Counted from the stretch's first letter, positions 43,880 through 58,427 are shown. The stretch: 64,000 nt of DNA from Brevundimonas fluminis (GCF_003934285.1 NZ_RQWJ01000003.1:310001-374000); one strand, 5' to 3'. Notes: generated by a model from the letters alone, not told the origin. Translations and numbers: made by a program.

Positions 43880-45715
43880 TCAGCGCGCGGGCGCGGACAC
43901 GACGTCGCTGAGGGGCGACACGCCGCCTTCGCCGAACGCCTCGACCGCGAAGACGTAGTCGACGCCGACGTTCAGCGCCCGCACCTCCACGGCGCCGCCG
44001 CGCCCCCGCAATTCGTCGGCCCAGACCTGATAGGTCAGCGTCAGCCGGTCGGGCCGGACGCCCCAGCGGACGTTGTAGCCCATGGCCCCCTCAACCGGGG
44101 CGAACCGGACCGTGGCGTTCCGCTGGTCCTGGCCGCGGTCGACGGCCAGCCCCTCCGGCGTCGCGGGCGCCGGCGCGTCGCCGTTTCCGAACACGCGCAG
44201 ATCGCCGATCGCCAGATTGGCGCCGGGCGACTCCACATGCTCGTAGCGCACAAACCTCAGCCGCTCGGCCGCCGGCAGGGGGACGTAAGCGTTCGGCCGG
44301 TCCCGCCGCGACTCCGACAGGTCCGCAATCACCCGCCAGTCGGCCCCGTCCGTCGAGCCCCACAGGCGGAACCGCGTCCGGATCGACGGGCTCTCGGCAT
44401 AAACGCCCGACTCCAGGTCCGCGTAGTTCACCTGAACCGCCTGAACCGACTTCACTCCGCCCAGGTCCAGCGTCAGCGTCTCGCCCGGGGCGTTGCGGGC
44501 GGCGGCCCAGAAGGTGCGCGGGTTCTCGTCCGTGGCGCGGTCGGGGGTGAAATCGTCCCGCGTCGAACTGGCGGTCGCGACGGCGCGATAGGACAGCGGC
44601 ACCCAGCCGGTCCACAGGCTCTCCGGGTCGTCGACCGGCCCGTCCGGGATGACCTGCGGAAAGTCGCCGAAGCGGCTGGTGAACCACATCTGACCGTCGT
44701 CCTCGATGCGGCCGGGGAACATCGCGATGCGCCGCTCGAAGGTCCAGTTATGGCCCAGCCAGGGCGTTCCGCTGTTCCACCAGTTGCCGTGCCGGTCCCG
44801 GAAGGTCGAGCCGTGCCCCGCCCCTTCGACGAAGCCCCCGGGCTTGTAGCTGACCGGGTTCCACGGCGCGTATTCGAACGGCCCCAGAGGTGCTGAGCCG
44901 ACGTAGGTCCCGTTGGCGTAGGCGTTGTATTCGGTCCCGGGCGCGCCGTACTGGAGGTAATACCGCCCGGCGTGCTTCGTCATCCAGGCCCCCTCCATGT
45001 AGGGGTCGATGGTCGTGCCGTCCGGCAGGCCGCCGGAGTGGTCCTCGCCGAACCGCTCCCAGCCGTGCCGGTCGGGGTGGAGCACGTGCAGCTTCACCAC
45101 CTCGCTCCGGAACGCCGTCGGCGGCGTCGGATCGATCTCCGCAGCATAAAGCGGATAGACGTTGGACGAGCCCCAGTAGAGGTACCAGCGGCCGTCGTCG
45201 TCGATGAACAGGGCGGGGTCCCACGGCCCCGGGGGCAGGCGGTCGGCCGGGAGCCCGCCCTCGCCGAAGGTCCCCTCTTCCTGCCGGCTGACCGCGCCGG
45301 GCACGGGCGGCAGCAGGCGCGTGTGCCAGTCCCAGCCGTCGACTTCGGGCCGCTCCGCGACCAGCAGCGGCCGGGGCTCGAACGCCGATTGCATCAGATA
45401 AAGCCGCTCTCCGTCCGAGACGGCCGCGGGGGCCACGTTGGACTCGAACGGCCAGCGTTCGGAGGCGACGTAGGTCCAGTCCAGCAGGTCGTCCGACACC
45501 CAGAAGCCGTCCGCCAGAGTCTGGAACAGGTAGTAGCGGTCCCGGTGCAGCACGATCACGGGGTCGGCCCCGGTGCGATAGCTGATCCGCCGGTGGGTCT
45601 GCTCGAAATTGTACTTGTAATCGACGTCGACCGGGTTCGCCCAGGTCCGCGGCCGCTCCTGCGCCGAGGCGGGCAGGGCGAAGGCGGCGAGGGCGAGGCT
45701 CAGGATCAGACGCAT
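43880..45715 (-). CDS. Secreted glycoside hydrolase family 43-like protein with F5/8 type C and FN3 domains
   Basis: 611 residues with a Sec signal peptide (RLILSLALAAFALPASA). A five-bladed beta-propeller like GH43 covers about 25-370: an Asp in the TGADPVIVLHRDRYYLFQ blade, GPWDPALFIDDDGRWYLYWG, and MEGAWMTKHAGRYYLQYGAPGTEYNAYANG carrying the candidate acid Glu. A galactose-binding-like F5/8 type C domain follows (about 385-510: AVATASSTRDDFTPDRATDENPRTFWAA...LRFVRYEH), then a fibronectin type III-like domain (about 515-608). It is expected to act on plant- or microbe-derived glycans outside the inner membrane. It stands alone, with no sugar transporter or regulator nearby. Confidence 0.88.
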   Translation of the reverse strand: MRLILSLALAAFALPASAQERPRTWANPVDVDYKYNFEQTHRRISYRTGADPVIVLHRDRYYLFQTLADGFWVSDDLLDWTYVASERWPFESNVAPAAVSDGERLYLMQSAFEPRPLLVAERPEVDGWDWHTRLLPPVPGAVSRQEEGTFGEGGLPADRLPPGPWDPALFIDDDGRWYLYWGSSNVYPLYAAEIDPTPPTAFRSEVVKLHVLHPDRHGWERFGEDHSGGLPDGTTIDPYMEGAWMTKHAGRYYLQYGAPGTEYNAYANGTYVGSAPLGPFEYAPWNPVSYKPGGFVEGAGHGSTFRDRHGNWWNSGTPWLGHNWTFERRIAMFPGRIEDDGQMWFTSRFGDFPQVIPDGPVDDPESLWTGWVPLSYRAVATASSTRDDFTPDRATDENPRTFWAAARNAPGETLTLDLGGVKSVQAVQVNYADLESGVYAESPSIRTRFRLWGSTDGADWRVIADLSESRRDRPNAYVPLPAAERLRFVRYEHVESPGANLAIGDLRVFGNGDAPAPATPEGLAVDRGQDQRNATVRFAPVEGAMGYNVRWGVRPDRLTLTYQVWADELRGRGGAVEVRALNVGVDYVFAVEAFGEGGVSPLSDVVSAPAR

Positions 45716-45779
45716 GGCCGGAGGCTATCACGCCGCGGCGCCCGTTGAGTTCAACAGCCGTTTCGCCCACACCGTCGTC

Positions 45780-46823
45780 ATGGACGACGCCGCCGAACCC
45801 CGCCTCACGTCACTGGCCCACGGCGGCGGCTGCGGCTGCAAGATCGCGCCGGGCGTGCTGGCCGACATGCTGAAATGGACGCCGCAGGCCGCGCCCTTCG
45901 CCGACCTGCTGGTCGGGAACGAGACGAACGACGACGCGGCGGTGTGGCGGCTGAACGATCAGCAGGCGCTGGTGGCCACCACCGACTTCTTCATGCCGGT
46001 GGTCGACGACCCCTTCCACTTCGGCCAGATCGCGGCGACGAACGCCCTGTCCGACGTTTACGCCATGGGCGGCACTCCGATCATGGCGCTGGCGCTGGTC
46101 GGCATGCCCGTGAACGTCCTGTCGCCCCGCACCATCGGCCGCGTGCTGCAGGGCGGGGCCTCGGTCTGCGCCGCCGCCGGCATCCCCGTGGCGGGCGGGC
46201 ATTCGATCGACAGCGTGGAGCCCATCTATGGCCTCGTGGCCCTTGGCCTGGTGCACCCCGACAGGGTGCTGACCAACACCGGCGCCGGGCCCGGCGACGT
46301 CCTGGTTCTGACCAAGCCGCTGGGCGTCGGGGTGCTGTCGGCGGCCTTCAAGCAAGGGCGTCTGGTCAAGACGGGCTATCGTGCCCTGATGGACACGACG
46401 ACCCGGCTGAACACGCTCGGGTCGAAGCTGATCGATCAACCCGGCGTCCACGCGGTCACCGACGTGACGGGCTTCGGCCTGCTGGGGCATGCCCTCGAGA
46501 TGGCGCGTGGCGGGGGCGTCCGTATCCAGATCACCGATCGGCCGCCAACTTTGGCCGGCGTCGATCGGCTGATGGCCGAGGGCGTCCGGACCGGCGCCTC
46601 GACCCGCAACTGGGCGGCCTATGGGGACCATGTGAACGGCGTGGCCGACGGCGTCCTGCGCGACCTCCTGACCGATCCGCAGACCTCCGGGGGGCTGCTC
46701 ATCTCCGTGGCCGAGGCCGAGCTGACGTCGCTGCAGGCCCTCGCCCGGCTCAACGGCACGTCGGCGATGGTCGTCGGCCGGGTGGTCGACGGCGCCCCCG
46801 GCGTGGACGTCGTGACCCTGTGA
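45780..46823 (+). CDS. selD: Selenide, water dikinase (selenophosphate synthase), Cys form
   Basis: Makes selenophosphate from selenide and ATP. 347 residues. The active-site loop reads SLAHGGGCGCKIAPGVL, with Cys rather than selenocysteine at the catalytic position and the essential Lys. Further blocks are NDDAAVWRLNDQQALVATTDFFMPVVDDPFHFGQIAATNALSDVYAMGGTPIMALALVGMP, GGHSIDSVEPIYGLVALG and VTDVTGFGLLGHALEMARG. I used the ATG at 45780 at the conserved N-terminus. It is coupled to mnmH by a GTGA overlap, so the selenium made here probably goes to tRNA modification. Confidence 0.95.
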   Translation: MDDAAEPRLTSLAHGGGCGCKIAPGVLADMLKWTPQAAPFADLLVGNETNDDAAVWRLNDQQALVATTDFFMPVVDDPFHFGQIAATNALSDVYAMGGTPIMALALVGMPVNVLSPRTIGRVLQGGASVCAAAGIPVAGGHSIDSVEPIYGLVALGLVHPDRVLTNTGAGPGDVLVLTKPLGVGVLSAAFKQGRLVKTGYRALMDTTTRLNTLGSKLIDQPGVHAVTDVTGFGLLGHALEMARGGGVRIQITDRPPTLAGVDRLMAEGVRTGASTRNWAAYGDHVNGVADGVLRDLLTDPQTSGGLLISVAEAELTSLQALARLNGTSAMVVGRVVDGAPGVDVVTL

Positions 46824-47868
46824 TCCGCACCACGACCGACGTGTCGCTTCAGGCCCTGGCGGCCTTCGACGCGATCGTCGACGTGCGCAGTCCGTCGGAG
46901 TTCGCCGAGGATCACCTGCCCGGCGCCGTCAATCTGCCGGTGCTGGACGACGCCCAGCGGGCAGAGGTCGGCACGCAGTATGTCCAAGGGTCGAAATTCC
47001 TCGCTCGCCGCCACGGCGCGGCTCTGGTCGCCCGCAACATCGCCGCGCATCTGGATGGCGCTCTGGCCGGACGCGGCGGCGGCTTCCGTCCGCTGGTCCA
47101 TTGCTGGCGCGGGGGCCAACGCTCGCACGCCATGGCGACCGTCATGGATCAGGTCGGTTGGCCCGTGACCCTGCTGGAGGGCGGCTACAGGACCTGGCGG
47201 CGTGCCGTGGTGGACCGGCTGCACGAGGGCGCGCTGGGCCTGAACCTGATCCTGCTGGACGGCCCCACGGGCTGCGGCAAGACGGCCCTGCTGGGCGAGC
47301 TGGCCGCGCGCGGCGTCCAGACGCTGGATCTGGAGGGTCTGGCCAACCATCGCGGCAGCCTGTTCGGCGCCATGCCGGGCGGCCAGCCGTCGCAGAAGCT
47401 GTTCGAAAGCCGCCTGTTCGCCGCGGTCGAGGCGCTGGATCCCGCGCGGCCCGTCGTCGTCGAAGCGGAGTCCAGCAAGATCGGGCGCATCGTCCTGCCC
47501 AAAGCCCTCTGGTCCGCCATGCAGGCCTCACCGGTCGTCGAGGTTTCCGCCCCTGTGGCCGCCCGCGCCGACTTCACCTGCGCCGCCTATGTCGACGTCG
47601 CCGCCGACCCCGCCGCCCTCGACGCCGCCCTGTCGCGCCTTCCGCGCCACCTGTCGAAGGCGATGATCGCCGACTGGCGCGCCCTCGCCGCCGCGGGCCG
47701 CACCCGCGACCTGGCCGAGGCCCTGATCCGCGAGCATTACGACCCGGCCTATGCGCGATCGCGGACCGCGCGGGACGGACGCGCGCCCCTCACCAAGGTG
47801 GAGCTCGCCGGGCTGGATCCGTCCGCGCTCGTCGCGGCGGCCGCCGGCCTTCTGCCCCTGATCGAGGC

Positions 47869-47884
<16 letters not shown>
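46820..47884 (+). CDS. mnmH: tRNA 2-selenouridine synthase
   Basis: Replaces sulfur by selenium in 2-thiouridine at the wobble position of certain tRNAs, using selenophosphate from SelD. 354 residues. N-terminal rhodanese domain (about 1-130: [39 protein letters not shown]) with the active-site Cys in [11 protein letters not shown], then a P-loop domain ([36 protein letters not shown], about 145-180). GTG start overlaps the selD stop. Its 3' end overlaps the 3' end of convergent carB by 16 bases. Confidence 0.95.
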
Positions 47885-51174
<3,290 letters not shown>

Positions 51175-51184
51175 CTCAGCCTCC

Positions 51185-51574
51185 TCAGTTGGTCACGACC
51201 GCGCATTCCCAGCCGTCGTAGTCCAGCTGGAAGGCCGCGGCCCAGGATTGCATCATGGAAGAAACAGGCGCGAACGAGGCCGGGTCCACCGGCATGGTGG
51301 TCTCCAACACCAGGGACTCCGCGTCGCCGCGCGTGATGTAGCCCGCGCGGCGCGCGACCTCGTTCAGCTCGCCCAGGCCTTCGTCGTCGCCGTGGAAATG
51401 GAACAAGGTGTGCCGCGGCGTGACGCCGGAATCGCCGTGCTCGGCCAGGGCGGCGCGCACCATGGCGTCTCTCTCGTCATGGCTGACGGACGGGTCGGAC
51501 AGGGGTCTTGCCTCGCGCGCGGGCGCCGGCGGCGCAGGCGATCTGCGGCCGGAGCGGTTCGGGTTGTCGGTCAA
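51185..51574 (-). CDS. RraB-domain protein (ribonuclease E inhibitor family)
   Basis: A 129-residue protein. A disordered N-terminus (about 1-35) precedes an RraB/DUF1260 domain: [49 protein letters not shown]...[40 protein letters not shown]. The DYDGWE motif near the C-terminus is typical of the family. In E. coli RraB binds RNase E and changes RNA decay; the same role here is inferred. It lies 10 bases upstream of carB on the same strand and may share its transcript. Confidence 0.82.
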   Translation of the reverse strand: MTDNPNRSGRRSPAPPAPAREARPLSDPSVSHDERDAMVRAALAEHGDSGVTPRHTLFHFHGDDEGLGELNEVARRAGYITRGDAESLVLETTMPVDPASFAPVSSMMQSWAAAFQLDYDGWECAVVTN

Positions 51575-51611
51575 GCGGCCCGTCTAAGGCCGAGGGGGCG
51601 ACCCCGCAAGC

Positions 51612-52313
51612 CTATTGATCCGCGATCGTCGCGATCCAGTCGGGAAGCTCGGAAATCGACGCCAGCGAGACGTAGCGGGGATGGCCCTCAGGCGCCTCGG
51701 CCAGTTCGTGCGCCCACGTGACGTGATAGGGGATGTGCACGCCCCAGGCGCCGGCCTGCACCGCCGGCAGGACGTCGGACTTCATGCTGTTTCCGGCCAT
51801 CAGGGCTTCCGTCGCGCCCGTGCCGTGGCGGGCGAACACGCGCTCATAGGTGCGCTCGTCCTTTTCCGACACGATCTCCACGGCGCTGAACAACTCGCCC
51901 AGGCCCGAGGCCGCCAGCTTGCGTTCCTGATCCAGCAGGTCGCCCTTGGTGATCAGGATCAGGCGATGGGTTTCGGCCAGGGCCGCGAGCGCCTCGTCGA
52001 CCCCCGGCAGGGTCTCCACCGGATGGGCGATCATCTCGCGCCCCGCCGCCAGGATCTCACGCACCACCTCCGGCGGCGCCGCGCCGTCGCACAGTTCCAT
52101 GGCGGTCTCGATCATCGACAGGGTGAAGCCCTTGATGCCGTAGCCGTAGAGCCGAAGGTTGCGCCCCTCGACCTGCGCCAGCCGCGCCTCGACGTCCGCC
52201 CGTTCGCCGTGCGGCGCCAGCAGGTCGAGGAACCGCGCCTGCGTCAGACGGAAGATCGTCTCGTTGTGCCAGAGGGTGTCGTCGGCATCGAGGCCGATGG
52301 TCGTCAGGGTCAT
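51612..52313 (-). CDS. HAD-superfamily hydrolase
   Basis: A 233-residue cytoplasmic phosphatase-like protein of the HAD superfamily. Motif I with nucleophile in IGLDADDTLWHNE (DxD, about 8-10), motif II Thr in LILITKGD, motif III Lys in SEKDERTYERVF, and motif IV in ALMAGNSMKSDVLPAVQAGAWGVHIPY (the second acidic residue lies in NSMKSD). A helical cap domain occupies about 18-95. Substrate unknown; probably a small phosphorylated metabolite. ATG at 52313 fits the conserved start. Confidence 0.9.
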   Translation of the reverse strand: MTLTTIGLDADDTLWHNETIFRLTQARFLDLLAPHGERADVEARLAQVEGRNLRLYGYGIKGFTLSMIETAMELCDGAAPPEVVREILAAGREMIAHPVETLPGVDEALAALAETHRLILITKGDLLDQERKLAASGLGELFSAVEIVSEKDERTYERVFARHGTGATEALMAGNSMKSDVLPAVQAGAWGVHIPYHVTWAHELAEAPEGHPRYVSLASISELPDWIATIADQ

Positions 52314-52392
52314 GCCGGGGGATTGGCCCCGGACGGGCTCCGGGTCAACGCGCCTCATTGCCTGACCTGAAGCCACGGGCGATGTGCGTTCC

Positions 52393-53079
52393 ATGCGGAA
52401 TTCGGCAGTCGTCATCGGAGCCTCCGGCGGGATCGGCGCCGCCGTGGCCGAGCGTCTGGGGACGTCGGGCCGGTTCGAGGTCGTCCACGCCCTGTCGCGG
52501 TCGCGCACCGGGCTGGATCTGGAGGACGAGGCGACGATCGCCGCCGCCGCCGCACGGGTGTCCGACGGCCCGGCGCCCACCCTGGTCTTCGTTGCCACCG
52601 GCGTGCTGCACGACGGGCATCAGCCCGAGCGGACCCACAGGGCTCTGACGTCCGACCATCTGCTGCGCGACTTCCGCGTCAACGCCGTCGGGCCCGCGCT
52701 CGTGGCGAAGCATTTTCTCCCGCTGTTGCCGCGCGACAGTCGGGCCGTGTTCGCGGCCCTGTCCGCCCGTGTGGGCTCGATAGGCGACAATCGCCTGGGG
52801 GGCTGGCACGCCTACCGCGCGTCCAAGGCCGCCCTGAACATGATCTTGCGCAACCTCGCCATCGAGCTGTCACGCACCCATCCCCAGACCATCGTGGCCG
52901 GACTGCATCCCGGAACCGTCGACACCGCGCTCAGCGCGCCGTTCCGCAAGGGAGTCGACCCCGCGAAGCTGTTCGCCCCGGACGCCGCCGCGGGACGGCT
53001 GCTGGCCGTCCTCGACGGTCTGACGTCGGCGGACTCCGGCCGGGTGTTCGACTGGGACGGGCTGCGCGTCCCCGAGTGA
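52393..53079 (+). CDS. Short-chain dehydrogenase/reductase family protein
   Basis: A 228-residue SDR protein with a Rossmann fold. Cofactor loop VVIGASGGIGAAVAERLG at the N-terminus, RDFRVNAVGPALVAKHFLPLL (NAG-like region), Ser in AALSARVGSIGDNRLGG, and the catalytic YRASKAALNMI (Tyr and Lys, about 143-147). The C-terminal part (HPGTVDTALSAPFRKGV) resembles CsgA/YciK-type SDRs. A GTG three codons upstream (52384) is an alternative start. Substrate unknown. Confidence 0.92.
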   Translation: MRNSAVVIGASGGIGAAVAERLGTSGRFEVVHALSRSRTGLDLEDEATIAAAAARVSDGPAPTLVFVATGVLHDGHQPERTHRALTSDHLLRDFRVNAVGPALVAKHFLPLLPRDSRAVFAALSARVGSIGDNRLGGWHAYRASKAALNMILRNLAIELSRTHPQTIVAGLHPGTVDTALSAPFRKGVDPAKLFAPDAAAGRLLAVLDGLTSADSGRVFDWDGLRVPE

Positions 53080-53189
53080 GCGGCCATCACGGTGAATCCC
53101 CGGTTCACCGCCTTCGTAAGCCGTCTGGTGACGGACGGGGCGCATCGTGATCGTCGGGGGGATCCCGGAGGCGGCCAGAGGAGGCGGTC

Positions 53190-53960
53190 ATGACGGATCT
53201 TGAACGCGCCGCCCCGCCGGCCGGAACGGCCTCGCTGCACGCCGCCTATGCGGCCGCCTACGAAAGCCTGACGTTTCCGCTGGTGACGCGCGCCCGGCAC
53301 GAGCTGTCGATCACGCTCGCCGCCCAGCCGGTCTTCGACCTCGCCACGGGCGTGCCGATGAGCCGCCGCATCCGCCGCTGCGTGCGCCACACGGGCGGCG
53401 AGGCGGCGCTGGCGCGCGGCCGGGGCTCGCTGGAGCCGATGGACCTGAAGCGCATCGACCTCCAGACGCTGAAGCACGGCCTCGACCTGCTGCGGCTCCA
53501 GCCCGGCGACAGCGGCATCGTCCCCGCCTTCTGGCGCACCATCGCCTCGTCCGGCGGTCGCTTCGCCATCCTGTGCGCGGAGCTTCAGCACGGCGCCGCC
53601 CCCGGCGCCCTGCTGATCGAGGTCATGGGCGGGCTCGAGCAGGCGCCGGCCGAAGCCATCGCCGACGCTGTCTCGCATTTCGAGACCGCCGCCCTGGGCG
53701 CGGTTCTGCACGTGGCGCCGGATCTCGGCGCCGTGCGACGTCTCGCGGGCGTGCGGGCCCGCTGCCTCGCGCTCGATTTCGCCGGCGTGGCCCACGAGAC
53801 GGCCCGCGACTGGCCCGACGCGGCGGAACTGATCGCCGAGGGTCGCGCGGTCTGCGATCATCTGGTCCTGCTGAACCTCCGGCCGGAGCGGGCGAAGGAC
53901 GCCCGCACGGCCGGCGCCACCCACGCCGTCTTCGCCGGTCTGGACCCGATCCGCGTCTGA
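53190..53960 (+). CDS. Protein of unknown function, possibly a degenerate EAL-like fold
   Basis: A 256-residue soluble protein. The stretch LSITLAAQPVFDLATGVPMSRRIRRCVRH resembles the start of EAL phosphodiesterase domains (QPIVDLATG). LKRIDLQTLKHGLDLLRLQPGDSGIVPAFWRTIASSGGRFAILCAE and LAGVRARCLALDFAGVAHETARDWPDAAELIAEGRAVCDHLVL follow the same alternation of strands and helices. The catalytic EAL Glu is replaced (SRR in that place) and other metal ligands are not evident, so if the fold is EAL it is inactive. The assignment is weak. The gene stands alone on its strand, after the SDR and before the Rieske gene. Confidence 0.6.
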   Translation: MTDLERAAPPAGTASLHAAYAAAYESLTFPLVTRARHELSITLAAQPVFDLATGVPMSRRIRRCVRHTGGEAALARGRGSLEPMDLKRIDLQTLKHGLDLLRLQPGDSGIVPAFWRTIASSGGRFAILCAELQHGAAPGALLIEVMGGLEQAPAEAIADAVSHFETAALGAVLHVAPDLGAVRRLAGVRARCLALDFAGVAHETARDWPDAAELIAEGRAVCDHLVLLNLRPERAKDARTAGATHAVFAGLDPIRV

Positions 53961-53997
53961 CGTTGACGTCGGGCCCGGCCCGCGCCTTCATCGACCC

Positions 53998-54989
<992 letters not shown>

Positions 54990-54993
<4 letters not shown>

Positions 54994-56300
54994 CCGACGT
55001 CGTCCCGGAAACCGGGCGCAAGCTGGGATGGGGCCTCGCGGCTCTCGTTGTGGCCGGCAACATGATCGGCTCGGGCCTGTATCTGCTGCCTGTGACCCTC
55101 GCGCCGTTCGGCAGTTCCTCGCTGATCGGCTGGCTGGTCGCAGGCGTCGGCGCGGCCGTGCTGGCGCTCGTCTTCGGGGCGCTGGGCCGGCTGAAGCCCG
55201 GCGCCGACGGCCTGGCCGGCTTCGCCGAGACCGGGCTCGGCCGCTTCTTCGGATTTCAGGTGGCCATCGCCTTCTGGACCGCCTGTCTCGTCGGCAACGT
55301 CGCGGTGGCCGTGGCGGCGACGGGCTATCTCGCCTTCTTCTGGCCGGTGCTGAAGGATCCGGTCGCCGCCACCCTGTGCAATCTGGCCATCATCTGGGTG
55401 GCCACGCTGGCGTACGTCGCCGGCACGCGGACGGCGTCCTGGCTGGCGGCCGGCGCCCTGGTCGTCGGCCTCATCCCCATCGTCATCGCCGTGGCCGCCG
55501 GCGTCGCCGCGTTCGACCCCCAACTGTTCGCCGCTTCGTGGAATCCGTCCGGCGATTCGCTGAAGGAGACCGTGCCGGCCTCGCTGGTGCTGATCTTCTG
55601 GGCCTATCTGGGCGTGGAGAGCGCCGCCGCCCTGTCGTCGCGCATCCGACATCCGGGCAAGAACCTGGGCCGGGCCTCGCTCGCCGGCGTGGCGCTGGCC
55701 ACCCTGGTCTACGTCGGAGCGACCGTGGCGGTCTTCGGGGTCATCCCGCTCGACGCGCTGGCCGCCTCGACCAGCCCCTACGCCGACCTCGCCGCCCGCG
55801 TCTTCGGCGCGTCGCTGGCCGGCTTCGTCGCGGTCTGCGCCGTGGCCAAGACGATCGGCACCGTCGGCGGCTGGGTGATGATGGGCGGCGAGACAGCACG
55901 CGCCGCGGCAAGGGCCGGCTTCCTGCCCAAGGGCTTCGCGCAGGGCGACAAGACACCGCTGGTCAATCCGCTGACCGGGGCCGCGATCATGACGATCGTC
56001 GCCGTCCTCTCGGGCCAGCCGACCCTTGGCGAGCAGTTCGGCATGCTGGTCGGCGTGACCTCGGTGCTGACGCTGACGATCTATGGAGTGTGCTCGGCCG
56101 CGCTGATCCGCCTGTCTCCCGGAACGGGGGGCCACGTGCTGGGCGCGTTCGGCCTCATGTTCGCCGGCGCGGCGGTGATCGCGGCGGCCGCGGGCTACAT
56201 CGTGCCGACCCTCGTGGTGGTGGCGATCACCACCCTGGCGTGGTTCACCTTGCTGCGAGGCGGCAAGCCCGCGGTTGACCCGGAGGGCGAGGGGGCCTAA
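54990..56300 (+). CDS. APC-superfamily amino acid/amine transporter (AdiC-like)
   Basis: A 436-residue membrane protein with about 12 hydrophobic segments. The APC signature LVVAGNMIGSGLYLLPVTLAPFG lies in the first helix region (about 20-40), and a WAYLGVESAAALSSRIRHPGKNLGRAS segment (about 205-230) is typical of the AdiC/CadB/PotE group of antiporters. Substrate is probably a basic amino acid or amine. Coupled to the Rieske oxygenase by a four-base overlap. Confidence 0.9.
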
Positions 56301-56345
56301 CCCCCGCGCCGTTTGTCCGCCGTCGCCGCCCCGGAGTTGCCCGCC

Positions 56346-57503
56346 ATGACCGACCTCCTGCCCGGCGTGACCGGCGTGCTGGCCCTGGCCGACGGGACCG
56401 TGCTGCAGGGGATCGGCGTCGGCGCCGAGGGCGAGGCGCTGGGCGAGGTGGTCTTCAACACCGCCATGACCGGCTATCAGGAAATCCTGACCGACCCGTC
56501 CTACATGAGCCAGATCCTGGCCTTCACCTTCCCGCACGTCGGCAACGTCGGCGTGAACGTGGAGGACGTGGAACAGATGGGCGGCGGCTCCGACACCTCG
56601 GCCGTCGGCGCGGTGTTCCGCGACCTGCCGACCGACCCGGCGAACTGGCGCAGCGAGGGCTCGCTGGACGCGTGGATGAAGCGGCGTGGCGTCGTCGGCC
56701 TGTCCGGCGTGGACACCCGCGCGCTGACCGCCCGCATCCGCGACGCCGGCGCCCCGCACGCCGTGATCGCGCACAACGCCCGGGGCGAGTTCGACCTGCC
56801 GGCGCTGGTGGCCAAGGCCCGCGACTGGTCAGGGCTCGTCGGCCTCGACCTCGCCAAACCCGCCTCGACGTTGCAGGCGTTCGAATGGGACGAAGGGCTG
56901 TGGGACTGGCCGGAGGGTCATCCGCGCGTGCAGGCCGGCGACCGGTCGGTCGTGGTCGTCGACTACGGCGTCAAGCGCAACATCCTGCGCGCCCTGGCCT
57001 CGACCGGGGCCAAGATCACCGTGGTGCCGGCGACGACCACCGCCGAGGAGATACTGGCCCGCAATCCCGACGGCGTCGTGTTGTCGAACGGTCCGGGGGA
57101 CCCGGCCGCGACCGGCGAATACGCGGTCCCGGAAATCCGCAAGCTGGTCGACAGCGGCAAGCCCGTCTTCGGCATCTGCCTCGGCCATCAGATGCTGGCC
57201 ATCGCCTTGGGCGCAAGGACGGTGAAGATGGACCAGGGGCACCACGGCGCGAACCATCCGGTGAAGGATCTGACCACCGGCAAGGTCGAGATCGTGTCCA
57301 TGAACCACGGCTTCACGGTCGATCGCGACAGCCTGCCGGACCACGTGCAGGAAACGCACGTCAGCCTCTTCGACGGCACCAACTGCGGCATCGCGCTGAA
57401 GGACAGGCCGGTGTTCAGCGTCCAGCATCACCCCGAGGCCTCGCCCGGGCCGACGGACAGCCTGTACCTGTTCCAGCGCTTCGCGGACGCGATGAAGGGC
57501 TAG
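56346..57503 (+). CDS. carA: Carbamoyl-phosphate synthase small subunit
   Basis: A 385-residue glutaminase subunit feeding ammonia to CarB. N-terminal domain [60 protein letters not shown]. The class I glutamine amidotransferase domain has nucleophile Cys in [20 protein letters not shown] (about 277) and the His/Glu pair in [13 protein letters not shown] (about 362-366). I used the ATG at 56346 with GGAG upstream; a TTG at 56313 is the longest frame. Convergent overlap of four bases with the next gene. Confidence 0.97.
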   Translation: MTDLLPGVTGVLALADGTVLQGIGVGAEGEALGEVVFNTAMTGYQEILTDPSYMSQILAFTFPHVGNVGVNVEDVEQMGGGSDTSAVGAVFRDLPTDPANWRSEGSLDAWMKRRGVVGLSGVDTRALTARIRDAGAPHAVIAHNARGEFDLPALVAKARDWSGLVGLDLAKPASTLQAFEWDEGLWDWPEGHPRVQAGDRSVVVVDYGVKRNILRALASTGAKITVVPATTTAEEILARNPDGVVLSNGPGDPAATGEYAVPEIRKLVDSGKPVFGICLGHQMLAIALGARTVKMDQGHHGANHPVKDLTTGKVEIVSMNHGFTVDRDSLPDHVQETHVSLFDGTNCGIALKDRPVFSVQHHPEASPGPTDSLYLFQRFADAMKG

Positions 57504-57958
57504 CTCTTCGGCTCGGCCAGGAAGGCCTTGTTCACGATCAGCCAGCGGCCGTCGATCTTCATAAGCGTCATCCAGTCGGTGAAGCGCACCGCCGGATAGT
57601 CGAGCACGATCTTGGCATAGGCGGTGTCGCCGACGACCTCGACGGACTCAATCCAGCGGCGCCGCTGCGCCTCGTCGGCTGCAGGAGCCCCCGAGGCGCG
57701 GCCGACGTACTCCTCGGCCGTCATCCGGATCAGGGCGCCGTTCCGGGTGCCCCACAGTTCGGCGTCCGGGTGGAAGGCGGCCCGGAACGCCTCCTGAGCG
57801 CCCGTCGCATGCCCCGTCAGATAGGCCTCCAGCGGCGCGCGGACGGCGGCGTCGACGGCGGCGACCTCGGCGTTGTGGGCGATCCAGTGATCCTGGGCCA
57901 GGGCGGGAGCGGACGTCATCAGGCCGGCGGCGAAGGCGAGGGCGGCGATGGACTTCAT
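57500..57958 (-). CDS. Secreted NTF2-like/SnoaL-fold protein
   Basis: A 152-residue protein with a signal peptide ([20 protein letters not shown]) and an NTF2-like domain: [56 protein letters not shown]..., then [44 protein letters not shown]. This matches the 'putative lumazine-binding/DUF4440' type. No catalytic residues can be assigned. Its 3' end overlaps carA by four bases. Confidence 0.88.
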   Translation of the reverse strand: MKSIAALAFAAGLMTSAPALAQDHWIAHNAEVAAVDAAVRAPLEAYLTGHATGAQEAFRAAFHPDAELWGTRNGALIRMTAEEYVGRASGAPAADEAQRRRWIESVEVVGDTAYAKIVLDYPAVRFTDWMTLMKIDGRWLIVNKAFLAEPKS

Positions 57959-58023
57959 GGCGATCTCCCCGGTCGATCCGCGAAGCTTGACCGGGATCAT
58001 GGCGCCGCCGTGGCGGCGTCGCT

Positions 58024-58287
58024 TCAGGGCAAGGTGGACAGACCGCCGCGGCGCAGATCGCAGGCCTTCCGCACCGCCTGCGGCGCGGCGCCCAGCCAGT
58101 AGTCGGCGTCGTCCGCGCGGCCGCAGGCGCGGCGCTGAAGCCCGCGAAGGCGGCGCTGGGCGGCGTTGTCCAGCAGGCGGGCGTGCAGAGCGCGCGGGCT
58201 CAGGCTGTGCACCCGGGGCGACCACGGCGTCGCGACGGCGTCGGGGCCCGTCGGCTCGACGGCGGGGCGCTGGATGGAAATGAACAT
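58024..58287 (-). CDS. Short hypothetical protein
   Basis: An 87-residue protein (FISIQRPAVEPTGPDAVATPWSPRVHSLSPRALHARLLDNAAQRRLRGLQRRACGRADDADYWLGAAPQAVRKACDLRRGGL). The C-terminal half has an amphipathic helical look with two Cys; no family recognised. It fills an otherwise empty stretch, but in such GC-rich DNA chance ORFs of this size occur. An in-frame alternative start lies three codons upstream. Confidence 0.45.
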   Translation of the reverse strand: MFISIQRPAVEPTGPDAVATPWSPRVHSLSPRALHARLLDNAAQRRLRGLQRRACGRADDADYWLGAAPQAVRKACDLRRGGLSTLP

Positions 58288-58358
58288 CGGTCTCACTCTC
58301 GTCCGGCGTGGGCGTGCTGCCTTCCGGACTCCTCAGGCCCCCTTCATGGGCCTCGACA

Positions 58359-58378
58359 TGATCCACAGGGCCTGTGGA
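58359..58378. promoter_or_regulatory. DnaA-box-like sequence within a dyad upstream of dnaG
   Basis: TGATCCACA (58359-58367) is close to the DnaA box consensus TTATCCACA and resembles Caulobacter-type boxes. It overlaps a perfect dyad TCCACAGG-G-CCTGTGGA (58362-58378), whose right arm gives a weaker box on the other strand. Confidence 0.45.
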
Positions 58379-58427
58379 AGAATGGTCCTGCTAGTCTCGA
58401 AATCCGTCCGGAATCAGAACGTTCCGG

